Made by a program: the position numbers and the translations under genes | Notes under the pieces: model-generated | What the model was told of the DNA's origin: nothing | Database searches by the model: none | The model's input: the letters and a program-made list of their open reading frames with translations, nothing else | NCBI GenBank assembly: GCA_009842325.1 | Contig: VYFQ01000035.1 | Location: 172,093-236,092, forward strand | Source of the DNA: Acidimicrobiaceae bacterium | GTDB taxonomy: Bacteria > Actinomycetota > Acidimicrobiia > Acidimicrobiales > Aldehydirespiratoraceae | DNA: 64,000 nucleotides | Direction of reading: 5' to 3' | In this document: positions 9,781 through 18,202 of the stretch, one piece after another | How the letters are laid out: each line of letters starts with the position of its first letter | Position numbering within the stretch: the first letter of the stretch is position 1

Positions 9781-10941
9781 CTAGGACAGCAGGGGCAGGA
9801 CTTCCTCGGCGATGCGGTGCAACTGCTCCTCGACCTTCTCGTAGGGATCGCCGGGCATGGCCGGGAACAGCAGGAGGTTCTCGATTCCGATCTGCTCGTC
9901 GTACCAGCTGAGGGCCTCAGCCACATCGGCGGGACTTCCCACCGCCCAGACCTTCTGGTCTATGGACTCCTCGAGGGTGGGGATCAGCCCCGGCTTGGCC
10001 GGTTCGCCGTCCTTGCCGAGGTAGCCCTTGCTCCAGCCGTAGGGGCCGAGGAACTTCCAAAGCTCGTCGTGGCCGTTGCGCACCGAGGCCATGGCCTGCT
10101 CGCGGGTGTCCTCGACCCGGATGTTCTGCACGAGCATGCGGTGCTCGCCCCGGTCCAGCTCGCGGCCGTGATGGGCCAGGTACCTGTCGGCGAACTGCTC
10201 CCAGCGTTGCTTGACGATGGAGTGGTGGTAGTTCCAGAACACCCCGCCCCAGCCGCAGCGGGGGATCTGCTCGAGGGTGGCCGGCGACTTGGCGGCCTGC
10301 CATATCTCGTAGGGGTACAGCGGCCGGGGCACCAGCGACAGCTCGGTCACGAACCCGCCCCGGTCCGGGATCCCCGCCGGCGGGAAGTCATACACCTCGC
10401 CGTGGAAGCTGAACGTATCGTTGTTCAGTGCTCGGAGGATGACCTCCATGGCCTCGTCGAACTGCTTGCGGTTCAACTCGTCGGCCGCGGCCTTGTCGGG
10501 ATTGTCGAAGCTGCCGATCTGGGTGCCCAGGGTCTCAGCCTCACGCGGCACTGTGCCCCGCCCCACACCGAGGATGCCGCGGCCGCCGGAGACGTTGTGC
10601 AGCGTGGCGAAGTCCTCGGCCAGGCGCAGCGGATGCCACTGCGGCACGATGTTGAACGCCATCCCGATGCGGATGCTCTCGGTGCGCTCGGCCAGGATCG
10701 TGCCCACCAGGATCCCGTTGGGGACCACCTCGTAGCCCTCGTGCTGGAAATGGTGCTCGGTCAACCAGAACGAGTCGAACCCCAACCGGTCACACACCAC
10801 TCCCATGTCGACGATCCGCTCGGTGGCCCGCCAGATCTCCTTGTGGTCGTAGCGGCGGTCGGTGGGTATCGGCGGGCCTGCGCCGGCGTCGTCCATCTCG
10901 ACCCCGCCGAACAGGAACACCCCGGTCCGCACGACGCCCAC
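9781..10941 (-). CDS. LLM-class (luciferase-like) flavin-dependent oxidoreductase
   Basis: A 386-residue TIM-barrel protein of the bacterial luciferase-like family using FMN or F420. It shows the N-terminal strand TGVFLFGGVEM, then GFDSFWLTEHHFQHEGYEVV, the family's EHH motif, and SGGRGILGVGRG for the phosphate-binding loop. It starts with GTG at 10941, 69 bases from the divergent TauD gene. Members are monooxygenases or F420-dependent dehydrogenases; no substrate can be inferred. Repeat A copy 1 begins 10 bases past its stop. Confidence 0.88.
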   Translation of the reverse strand: MGVVRTGVFLFGGVEMDDAGAGPPIPTDRRYDHKEIWRATERIVDMGVVCDRLGFDSFWLTEHHFQHEGYEVVPNGILVGTILAERTESIRIGMAFNIVPQWHPLRLAEDFATLHNVSGGRGILGVGRGTVPREAETLGTQIGSFDNPDKAAADELNRKQFDEAMEVILRALNNDTFSFHGEVYDFPPAGIPDRGGFVTELSLVPRPLYPYEIWQAAKSPATLEQIPRCGWGGVFWNYHHSIVKQRWEQFADRYLAHHGRELDRGEHRMLVQNIRVEDTREQAMASVRNGHDELWKFLGPYGWSKGYLGKDGEPAKPGLIPTLEESIDQKVWAVGSPADVAEALSWYDEQIGIENLLLFPAMPGDPYEKVEEQLHRIAEEVLPLLS

Positions 10942-11010
10942 TGTATGCGCTCCTAAGATGCGAGGACTTACCGGCCGGCAACCCTGCCCGGAGACGGAAC
11001 CCGCCTAGTC

Positions 11011-11937
11011 ATGGCCACCGACCTGTTCGACATCGAGCCCGTTGAAGCGACGTTCGGCGCGGTAGTCACGGGGGTGGACCTGCGGTCCATCGACGAAGCG
11101 GCGTTCGATGCCCTGCATCGGACCTGGCTCGAGTACGCCCTGCTGATCTTCCCGGGGCAGTTCCTGACCAGGGCCGAGCAGGACGCCTTCGCCCTGCGGT
11201 TCGGCCCGCTCGAGTTCACCGCGGTGCCCTTCAGCAACGTGGATGCGGACGGCAAGATCCTCAACGACCCCGATCACGACGTCGTGAAGTCGCTGCGGGG
11301 CAACGAGGGTTGGCACCACGACAGCACCTACATGCCGCTCCAGGCCAAGGGCTCGGTGTTCACCGCCGAGGTGGTTCCCAGCCGGGGCGGGGCCACCGGA
11401 TGGGCCGACATGCGGGCCGCCTACGAGGTGCTCGATCCGGAAATCCAGCAGCGGCTGGCGGAGACGCGCGCCTACCACTCCCTCTACTACAGCCAGAGCC
11501 GGTCCGGATACATGCCGACCAAGACCGAGGGCGGCGGCTACGACATGTACGGCTTCCACGACCTCGAGCCGTCGCTGCGGCCGCTGGTGAAGGTGCATCC
11601 CGAGACGGGCCGGCCCAACCTGCTGATCGGGCGGCACGCCTACGGGATCGTGGGGATGTCCGAGAGCGAGTCGGAGGCCTTCCTCGATGAACTGAACGTC
11701 GAGGCCTGCCAGCCTCCGCGGATACACCACCACCAGTGGTCGGCGGGGGACGCCGCGCTGTGGGACAACCGCCGGCTGATGCACCGGGGCACGCCCTTCG
11801 ACATGACCGAGCCCCGGGTGATGTGGCACACCCGAATTGCCGGCGATCCGGCCACGGAACTGGCCGACAACCACCTCGGCTCACAACAGCGATCGGGCGC
11901 GGATGTGATGGGCGAGGACACCCTCATCGTCGGCTGA
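11011..11937 (+). CDS. TauD/TfdA-family Fe(II)/2-oxoglutarate dioxygenase
   Basis: A 308-residue non-heme iron oxygenase. The iron facial triad is complete: H102 and D104 (GWHHDSTYM) and H258 (WDNRRLMHRG), with the 2-oxoglutarate-binding Arg in VMWHTRIAGD (R276). Length and order match taurine and 2,4-D dioxygenases. These enzymes hydroxylate next to a sulfonate, ether or carboxylate and release product by C-heteroatom cleavage. ATG start at 11011. It is divergent from the luciferase-like gene and convergent with the acyl-CoA ligase. The substrate is unknown. Confidence 0.9.
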   Translation: MATDLFDIEPVEATFGAVVTGVDLRSIDEAAFDALHRTWLEYALLIFPGQFLTRAEQDAFALRFGPLEFTAVPFSNVDADGKILNDPDHDVVKSLRGNEGWHHDSTYMPLQAKGSVFTAEVVPSRGGATGWADMRAAYEVLDPEIQQRLAETRAYHSLYYSQSRSGYMPTKTEGGGYDMYGFHDLEPSLRPLVKVHPETGRPNLLIGRHAYGIVGMSESESEAFLDELNVEACQPPRIHHHQWSAGDAALWDNRRLMHRGTPFDMTEPRVMWHTRIAGDPATELADNHLGSQQRSGADVMGEDTLIVG

Positions 11938-11965
11938 GTTCGGCCTCCAGTCCCGTCCAGCGTCG

Positions 11966-13534
11966 TCAGACCTGCCGGTTGCGGGCCTCCCAGTAGGGCT
12001 TGCGCAGCTCGGTCTTGAGGATCTTTCCTGACGGGTTGCGGGGCACAGCGTCGATGCGCTCGACTGCGGCGGGAATCTTGAACCCGGCCAAGAGGCGGCG
12101 GCAGTGGGCGATGAGCTCCTCCTCGCTGGGGTCGGTGTCCGGCGCGGGCACGATCAGCGCCAAGGGCGACTCTCCCCAGCGTTCGCTGGGGATCCCGATG
12201 ACGGCCACGTCGGCCACTGACGGATGGGCCATCAGGGCGTTCTCGATCTCGGCCGGGTACACGTTCTCACCGCCCGACACGATCATGTCCTTGATCCGGT
12301 CGTGGATGAAGAGGTACCCGTCCTCCATGTATCCGGCGTCGCCGGTGCGGAACCAGCCGAGTCCCCGGTCGTCGCGGCCCGCGGGGAATACCTCGGCCGT
12401 CGCCTCCGGGTCGCGCCAGTAGCCCTTGAGATTCTGAACGGTCCGGGCCCAGATCTCGCCTACCTCGCCGGTGGCGACATCGCGCCCGTCCGCGTCGACG
12501 AGGCGCAGTTCCACGCCGGGCAGCGGCTTGCCGGCCGACCGGAGCAGCTTCGCCCTCGGACCGCCCGGGTCGTGGTCCTCGGGCGCCAGCAGGGTCAGCG
12601 CTCCGGTGGTCTCGGTGAGCCCGTACACCTGGGTGTGCGGGCACTTGAGAAGGGCCAAGGACGCGGTGAGCGCTTCCTCGGTGATCGGCGACGCTCCGTA
12701 CACGATGCTCTCCAGTGAGGAGAAGTCCACGTCGGACGCGCCCGGCATCATCGGCAGGAACTGGAGCAGCGCCGGCACCATGAAGGCCGCGTTGACCCGA
12801 TGGCCTGGAATGTCGGAGAAGATCGCGGCCGGGTCCACGTCTCGGTGCACCACATTGGTGCAGCCCATGTACAGCCCGACGGTGGCCACTCCGCTGCCGC
12901 CGATGTGGAACAGGGGCAGCACGTGGAGCATCACGCTGTCGGGGTGCAGGCCGAGCATGCCGCTGATCGGGCCCACTATCGAGAAGATGTTGCGGTTGCT
13001 GAGCTCGGCTCCCTTGGGCAGGCCGGTGGTGCCCGACGTGTAGAGCTGGAGGCCCGTATCGTCCTCGACGGACGGGTAGGCGGGATCGGTGGCCGGTCGG
13101 CCCTCGATCCAGTCGGAGTAGCCGACCTGCCCCTCGGTGGCGGTGACGGCACCGACCAGAACCACCTGTGGCCCGCGGGGAAGGTCCATGTCGCCCAGAT
13201 GGCCGAGAAACTCGTCCTCCACCAGGACGACCTCGACCTCGGCGTGGTTCAGGATGTAGGCCATCTCGGCCGCCACCAGCCGCCAGTTGACGGCCACGGT
13301 GACCGCGTTGATCTTGGCCGCGCCGAACACGAGGGTGAAGTACTCGGCGATGTTCTTGCCGATGAACCCGACCCGGCTCTGCGAGCCGACGCCGGCCGCG
13401 ATCAGCGCGTTGGCCACCTGGGAGGACTCGGTGTCGAGATCCCGGTAGGTGAGCGTGCGGTCGTGACAGATCAGCGCGGGCTTGTCCGGGTTCTCGGCGG
13501 CCTGCCGGCGGGGTATGTCAGCAATGGATCGCAT
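11966..13534 (-). CDS. Acyl-CoA synthetase (AMP-forming, FadD-like)
   Basis: A 522-residue ANL-superfamily ligase activating a carboxylic acid to its CoA thioester through an acyl-AMP. The P-loop LYTSGTTGLPKGAELS, the A5 motif YGLTETTGAL, the hinge region GWFRTGDAGYMEDGY and the C-terminal catalytic Lys in PRNPSGKILKTEL are all present and in order. A strong GGAGG precedes ATG 13534. It is divergent from the M24 gene pair. Substrate specificity cannot be read from sequence; in this context a steroid-like, terpenoid or medium-chain acid is plausible. Confidence 0.92.
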   Translation of the reverse strand: MRSIADIPRRQAAENPDKPALICHDRTLTYRDLDTESSQVANALIAAGVGSQSRVGFIGKNIAEYFTLVFGAAKINAVTVAVNWRLVAAEMAYILNHAEVEVVLVEDEFLGHLGDMDLPRGPQVVLVGAVTATEGQVGYSDWIEGRPATDPAYPSVEDDTGLQLYTSGTTGLPKGAELSNRNIFSIVGPISGMLGLHPDSVMLHVLPLFHIGGSGVATVGLYMGCTNVVHRDVDPAAIFSDIPGHRVNAAFMVPALLQFLPMMPGASDVDFSSLESIVYGASPITEEALTASLALLKCPHTQVYGLTETTGALTLLAPEDHDPGGPRAKLLRSAGKPLPGVELRLVDADGRDVATGEVGEIWARTVQNLKGYWRDPEATAEVFPAGRDDRGLGWFRTGDAGYMEDGYLFIHDRIKDMIVSGGENVYPAEIENALMAHPSVADVAVIGIPSERWGESPLALIVPAPDTDPSEEELIAHCRRLLAGFKIPAAVERIDAVPRNPSGKILKTELRKPYWEARNRQV

Positions 13535-13651
13535 GGCGCTGCCTCCTTCTGGCGCCTGAATGGGCCAGATTATGCCCGATGCACGTCCTCATCTCCGGCG
13601 GTGGTACCGAGGCTGCTCGCGAGCGAACCCGCCACGGGGCATAGTGATGCG

Positions 13652-14905
13652 ATGAGCGGCGACTGCGCTCCGGTGGATGAGATCGCGCCGCCGGCGCCTG
13701 ATCCGGGCCGTATGGGATCGGAGCGGCTGAGCCGGCTGCGCAACCAGATGCGGGCCCAGGGTGTGGACGGGGCCGTGCTGATGCACGGTCCCCACGTGAC
13801 CTACGCCACCGGACATGTTCCTGGGGCGGTCGACGCCGGTCATGCCAATCACCGGCGCGCGGTGGCGATCGTGAGCGCGTCGGACGGACCGGCCCGGCTC
13901 CACGCCCACGACCCGGCTGGCGTCGAGGCACGCCCTCCGCTATGGCCCGAGCTCGACGACGGCGCGGCCAGCGTAGGGGAGGCCATCGCCGACGTGCTCG
14001 GGGAAGTGACCGGATGCCGGGTGGCGGTGGATGGGATGACTGGCGCCATGGCCCGCGCCGGCGTTCTCGACGGGGCCGAGCTTGTCGACGCGAGCCGGGT
14101 GCTGGTGCCGGCTCGGGTAGTGAAGACCGAAGACGAGTTGGCCTGCATCGATCAGTCCCAGCGGCACACCGAGCGTGCCATGGAGGCGGCTCAGGCCGCG
14201 TGTGTTCCCGGCTCCGCCCGGACCGAGGTCGCGGGAGCGTTCCTGGCTGCTCTCCAGGACGCAGATCCGGAGTCCGGCCCCAGCTATCGCAACGGGACCG
14301 CTGCGACCAGCGCCGCCTACCAGAACGGGATCGATCCGATCTTTCAGCCCATGCCGACCCGCCGCGACGGCGGAATCCGCACATCCACCGGCCATGTCGC
14401 CTTCCCCACCGGGGTCGACAACCCGGTCTATGCCGAAGGCGACCTGGTATGGGTGGATTCCGGGGTGGGCTACCACGGCTACATGTCGGACTTCGGGCGC
14501 ACATGGGTGGTTGGACGGGCTCCGACTGCGGCCGAGCAGTCGCTGTTCGATCGCTGGGTGGCGGTGTTGGAAGCTTCGCTGGCCGCGGTGCGCCCCGGTG
14601 CAACTCTCGGCGACGTAGGCCGGGCCGCACGGGCCGTGGAGCCCCATGACACGCCGTGGTTGCCGCACTTCTACCTGGCCCACGGAGTCGGCCTGGAGAG
14701 CGCGGAGATGCCCATGATCGGTACCGACTTAGGCCCGGCCTTCGACGATGCTTACGTGCTGGAGCCGGGCATGGTGCTGGTGTTCGAGCCAGTTACCTGG
14801 ACCGACGGCGTGGGCGGCTACCGGGCCGAGGAGATCGTGGCTGTGACCGACGACGGCTGGCGCCTGCTGGGCGGGGGCCACCACTACGAGCCGTTCCGCT
14901 CATGA
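13652..14905 (+). CDS. M24-family (Xaa-Pro peptidase/creatinase fold) hydrolase
   Basis: A 417-residue pita-bread-fold protein with a creatinase-type N-terminal domain (about 20-155) and a C-terminal M24 catalytic domain. All five dinuclear-metal ligands are recognisable: D269, D280 (MSDFGRT), H344 (AHGVGLE), E379 (VLVFEP) and E393 (YRAEE). The family includes proline aminopeptidases, creatinase and ectoine hydrolase. ATG 13652 was chosen because upstream sequence in frame is antisense to the ligase gene. Its TGA overlaps the ATG of the next M24 gene (ATGA), so the two are co-translated and may form one complex. Confidence 0.9.
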   Translation: MSGDCAPVDEIAPPAPDPGRMGSERLSRLRNQMRAQGVDGAVLMHGPHVTYATGHVPGAVDAGHANHRRAVAIVSASDGPARLHAHDPAGVEARPPLWPELDDGAASVGEAIADVLGEVTGCRVAVDGMTGAMARAGVLDGAELVDASRVLVPARVVKTEDELACIDQSQRHTERAMEAAQAACVPGSARTEVAGAFLAALQDADPESGPSYRNGTAATSAAYQNGIDPIFQPMPTRRDGGIRTSTGHVAFPTGVDNPVYAEGDLVWVDSGVGYHGYMSDFGRTWVVGRAPTAAEQSLFDRWVAVLEASLAAVRPGATLGDVGRAARAVEPHDTPWLPHFYLAHGVGLESAEMPMIGTDLGPAFDDAYVLEPGMVLVFEPVTWTDGVGGYRAEEIVAVTDDGWRLLGGGHHYEPFRS

Positions 14906-15837
14906 GCAACGATCTGGTGCTGGCCCGCCGCGACCGGGTGTTGGATGCCATGGCCTTGGCCAGCATTGACGCGCTGGTGCTCGGACGCCAGGACAACGCC
15001 GGGTACGCCTGCGGGATGCGCCGGCTGTGGACCGCGGGCACCCGGCCGTTCGGAGCGGGCTGCATCGTGGTTGCTTCCACGCAGCGAGTCCACGCCCTGT
15101 CGAGTTGGGAGGCCGGTATCGAGTCCCCCATGACCTTCGACGACCTCTACCCGCTCACTTGGAATCCGCGCATCATGGCTGCGTCCATGGCCAGCGTCGA
15201 TGGCTTGACCCGGGCCGGCCGGATCGGGGTGGATGAGTTGACGCCGTCGTTCCGCCGGGCCGCGGCCAACTTCGCTCCCCGGGCGGAGATCGTTCCGGCC
15301 GATGACCTGATGGCTCGAATCCGCCGCCACAAGCTGCCCGGGGAGGTCGAGGCCATCGCTTCGGCCTGCGCCGCGGCCTGGGTCGGGGTGGAGGCCGCGC
15401 TCGACGCGGCCGGAGGCACCGATCCGGCAGCGTCGGCCATCAGGGCTCTCGCCGGTGCGGGGGTGACGGTCCCGTCGTCGGGAGTACGGGCCGAGCGGCA
15501 CGGTGCCGAACTGGCCGTCGACGTCGGCGTGATCTGCGACCTCTACGAGGGAGGCGTAGGCGGTGTCTTCGCCGGCGGCCGGCGCGCCGGTGCCAGCGCG
15601 CTGCCCGACGCCTGCCGAGCGGGCGCGACCCACGCCGAACTGTCGGCAGCCGCGGCAACCGGTGACTGGCTGGTGCGTGGACTGGGCATGGGCTTCGAGC
15701 AGCCGGTGATCGGTCCCGGTGTCGGCGCCGGCGAGCGATTGGAAGCCGGGATGGTCCTCAGCGTCACCAACGGCCACCGCCGCGACGTGGTGCACGTCAC
15801 CGCCGACGGTCCCGCGGTGCTGTCGCAGCGGCCGTGA
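14902..15837 (+). CDS. M24-fold protein lacking metal ligands (probable pseudo-enzyme)
   Basis: A 311-residue protein with the same two-domain layout as its upstream neighbour but shorter. Aligned with that neighbour it keeps the first ligand Asp (D207) but has Gly218 for the second Asp, Arg259 for the His, Thr289 for the first Glu and Arg294/Asp295 at the last Glu. It should not bind the dinuclear metal centre. ATGA overlap with the active paralogue suggests a structural or regulatory partner in a heteromer. It could alternatively be a decaying copy, but the frame is intact and coding quality looks normal. Confidence 0.8.
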   Translation: MSNDLVLARRDRVLDAMALASIDALVLGRQDNAGYACGMRRLWTAGTRPFGAGCIVVASTQRVHALSSWEAGIESPMTFDDLYPLTWNPRIMAASMASVDGLTRAGRIGVDELTPSFRRAAANFAPRAEIVPADDLMARIRRHKLPGEVEAIASACAAAWVGVEAALDAAGGTDPAASAIRALAGAGVTVPSSGVRAERHGAELAVDVGVICDLYEGGVGGVFAGGRRAGASALPDACRAGATHAELSAAAATGDWLVRGLGMGFEQPVIGPGVGAGERLEAGMVLSVTNGHRRDVVHVTADGPAVLSQRP

Positions 15838-15862
15838 CGACGCGCCCGTAGCCTTCGAGTTC

Positions 15863-16834
15863 GTGATCCCGCTCGACGGCCCCTACTACGAGGAGCTGCG
15901 GGTCGGCCAGGAGATGCCCCGCCAGCCCTCGGTGGTGATCGACGACGGCATGGCCGCGCTATACCAGTCGATGGTGGGTGAGCGGCTGCCAATGGTGATG
16001 GATCCGGTCGTCTGTGAGGCAGTCACCGGGCGCCCAGGCCGTCTGGCCAGCCCTGCGCTGGTCATGCACCTGTCGATCGGGCACAGCACCACGCTCACCC
16101 GCAGGGCGATCGCCAACCTCTTCTATCGCGATGTGCGACTGCTCAGGCCGGCGTTCGTCGGGCAGTCGATCGCCACCACCGTCACCGTGGCCGCGCTGGC
16201 CGACAGCCGGCCCCGACCCGGCCGGCCCCACCGGGGCAAGGTCCTGGTCGACATCGTCACCACCGCCGACGGCGAACGCGCCGTGACCTACCAGCGGGCC
16301 CCGCTGCTGCCCCAGCGGGGCGATACGCAGCCCGGCCATGACGACGATCTCGGAACGCCACCGCCGCTGGACCTGGCCTCCTACGCCGACCTGGTGCCGG
16401 CCCATTGGGACTTCTCGCCGCTCGGCGCCGGAACCGAATGGCAGTCCGGCACCACCCTGGCGGACCCGGCCCGCGACGTCGTCGACAACGCGCCGGCGCT
16501 GGTGCGCCTCACCAACAATCTCGCCATGGTGCACCGCGACGCCGACGAGTCGCCCTACCCGCAGCGCCTGCTCTACGGGGGCCATGTCGTCGGCCTGGCC
16601 CAAGCGTCGCTGTCGAGGGTGCTGCCCGGCATGGCCACCGTGGTGGGATGGCACGGCTGCGACCACACCGCCCCCGCCTTCGAAGGAGACCAACTGTCGT
16701 TCCGCCACACCCTCCTAGACAAAGCCCCAGCCGCGTCCGGCCGCGTATTCGCAGTGCAAGTAGAAGGCCTAGCCCACCGGACCGACGAACCCGACAAGAT
16801 CCTCAACTGGACAGTCATAGCCGCCGCCCCTTGA
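15863..16834 (+). CDS. MaoC-like double-hotdog dehydratase family protein
   Basis: About 323 residues with two hotdog halves. The N-terminal half holds LTRRAIANLFYRDVRLLRPA. The C-terminal half has VHRDADESPYPQRLLYGGH, resembling the Asp...His hydratase-2 segment of MaoC enzymes. Such proteins hydrate or dehydrate acyl-CoA beta-carbons. GTG 15863, 25 bases after the M24 pair, is the likeliest start; no strong ribosome site is visible and an upstream start within the preceding gene cannot be excluded. Being on the same strand as the M24 pair it may be co-transcribed. Repeat A copy 2 begins 19 bases past its stop. Confidence 0.8.
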   Translation: MIPLDGPYYEELRVGQEMPRQPSVVIDDGMAALYQSMVGERLPMVMDPVVCEAVTGRPGRLASPALVMHLSIGHSTTLTRRAIANLFYRDVRLLRPAFVGQSIATTVTVAALADSRPRPGRPHRGKVLVDIVTTADGERAVTYQRAPLLPQRGDTQPGHDDDLGTPPPLDLASYADLVPAHWDFSPLGAGTEWQSGTTLADPARDVVDNAPALVRLTNNLAMVHRDADESPYPQRLLYGGHVVGLAQASLSRVLPGMATVVGWHGCDHTAPAFEGDQLSFRHTLLDKAPAASGRVFAVQVEGLAHRTDEPDKILNWTVIAAAP

Positions 16835-16853
16835 CCCGGCCGTAGCCCCGCGA

Positions 16854-16950
16854 CCCGGAAGGCCGGGGGGTGGCGGCGAGGAACGGCCGACCGACAATGG
16901 GGCGAAGCCCCGTCGGTCGGACGGCCTCGACGACAGGACCCGCCGGCCGG
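16854..16950 (+). repeat. Interspersed structured repeat A, copy 2
   Basis: A 97-base copy differing from copy 1 by one base. The central hairpin pairs 16887-16895 with 16912-16920 (9 bp, perfect) and 16899-16903 with 16907-16911 (5 bp) around a GAA loop, with an unpaired AAT on the left arm. The ends are inverted. It lies between two plus-strand genes, just after the MaoC-like gene and 61 bases before the thiolase ATG. No T-run follows, so a classical intrinsic terminator is unlikely. Confidence 0.87.
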
Positions 16951-17011
16951 GAAGAACTAGCCGTGACGGAGAAGGCGTAGGCTGACGCTCGATCTCAGGG
17001 AAGGACGTGCG

Positions 17012-18187
17012 ATGACCGAGGTAGTGATCGTAGAGGCGGTGCGCTCAGCGGTAGGAAAGCGCAACGGAACGCTGGCCCACACCCACCCCGCCGACATCCT
17101 CGGCCCAGTGCAGATGGAGTGCCTGAGCCGGGCCGGCATCACCAGCGGCGACGTCGACCAGGTGGTCGGCGGCTGCATCGACCAGATCGGCGCCCAAGGC
17201 ATGAACATCACCCGCACCGCCTGGCTGTCCCACGGCGGCGACCAGGCCACCGCCTGCTCCACCGTCGACTCCCAGTGCGGCTCGTCGCAGCACGCCGTGA
17301 ACCTGGCCTACAGCCTGATCGCCTCCGGTGCGGAGGACACCGTGCTGGCCTGCGGCGTGGAGTCGATGTCGATGGTGCCCCTGGCGGCCAACGTGATGAA
17401 CGGCCCCGGCAAGCCGGTGTCGCGCAGCTACTTCCAGCACTACGAGTTCACCAGCCAGTTCGAGGGCGCCGAGCGCATCGCCACCGCCTACGGCATCTCG
17501 CGCCAGGACACCGACGACCTCGGACTGGAATCGCAGCTGCGGGCGGCCACCGCCCAGCAGGAGGGCCGCTTCGAGACGCAGATCGTGCCCATAGATGCGG
17601 TGCTGGTGGACGAGGACGGCAAGAAGACCGGCGAGACCGTGGAGTTCTCCCGCGATGAGGTGCCCCGAGACACCAGCCTGGAAGCGCTGGCCGCGCTCAA
17701 GCCGGTGGCCCGCGACGACGGCATCCACACTGCGGGCACGTCGTCACAGATCGCCGACGGCGCGGCCGCGGTGCTTCTCATGTCGGCGGACAAGGCGGCT
17801 GAGCAGGGGCTCAAGCCGATGGCCCGCGTGGCCCAGACTGCGCTGGTGGGCTGCGACCCGGTGCTGATGCTGGAAGGTCCAATACCGGCCACTGAGCGGG
17901 TACTCGAACGGGAGGGGATAGCCATCGACGACATCGACGTGTTCGAGGTCAACGAGGCCTTCGCGTCGGTGGTGATCGCCTGGCAGCGCACCGTCGGCGC
18001 CGACCCGGCCAGGGCCAACCCCAACGGCGGGGCCATCGCGCTGGGCCACCCTCTGGGCGGCACCGGCTGCATCCTCACCACCAAGGCCGTGCACGAGCTG
18101 GAGCGCACCGACGGCGACTACGGCTTGGTGTCGATGTGCTGCGGCGGCGGCCTGGGCACCGGCACCCTCATCCAACGCGTCGCCTGA
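17012..18187 (+). CDS. Thiolase, similar to steroid 3-ketoacyl-CoA thiolase FadA5
   Basis: A 391-residue thiolase catalysing CoA-dependent cleavage of a 3-ketoacyl-CoA. The catalytic residues are all present: nucleophile C89 (DSQCGSSQ), H346 (ALGHPLGG) and C376/C377 (SMCCGGGLGTG). From memory of the family, it resembles Mycobacterium FadA5 in the IVEAVRS-GKRNG opening, in GIHTAGTSSQIADGAAAVL and in exact length (391). FadA5 acts in cholesterol side-chain degradation. A general degradative thiolase remains possible. Its ATG is 61 bases after repeat A copy 2. It is convergent with the CoA-transferase at 18203. Confidence 0.92.
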   Translation: MTEVVIVEAVRSAVGKRNGTLAHTHPADILGPVQMECLSRAGITSGDVDQVVGGCIDQIGAQGMNITRTAWLSHGGDQATACSTVDSQCGSSQHAVNLAYSLIASGAEDTVLACGVESMSMVPLAANVMNGPGKPVSRSYFQHYEFTSQFEGAERIATAYGISRQDTDDLGLESQLRAATAQQEGRFETQIVPIDAVLVDEDGKKTGETVEFSRDEVPRDTSLEALAALKPVARDDGIHTAGTSSQIADGAAAVLLMSADKAAEQGLKPMARVAQTALVGCDPVLMLEGPIPATERVLEREGIAIDDIDVFEVNEAFASVVIAWQRTVGADPARANPNGGAIALGHPLGGTGCILTTKAVHELERTDGDYGLVSMCCGGGLGTGTLIQRVA

Positions 18188-18202
18188 GAGCGAATTCCGG
18201 CG

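Noticed and set aside
12800..13651. 284-codon upstream extension of the first M24 gene
   Set aside because: It is antisense to the acyl-CoA ligase and lacks any homologous segment; the M24 fold starts at 13652.
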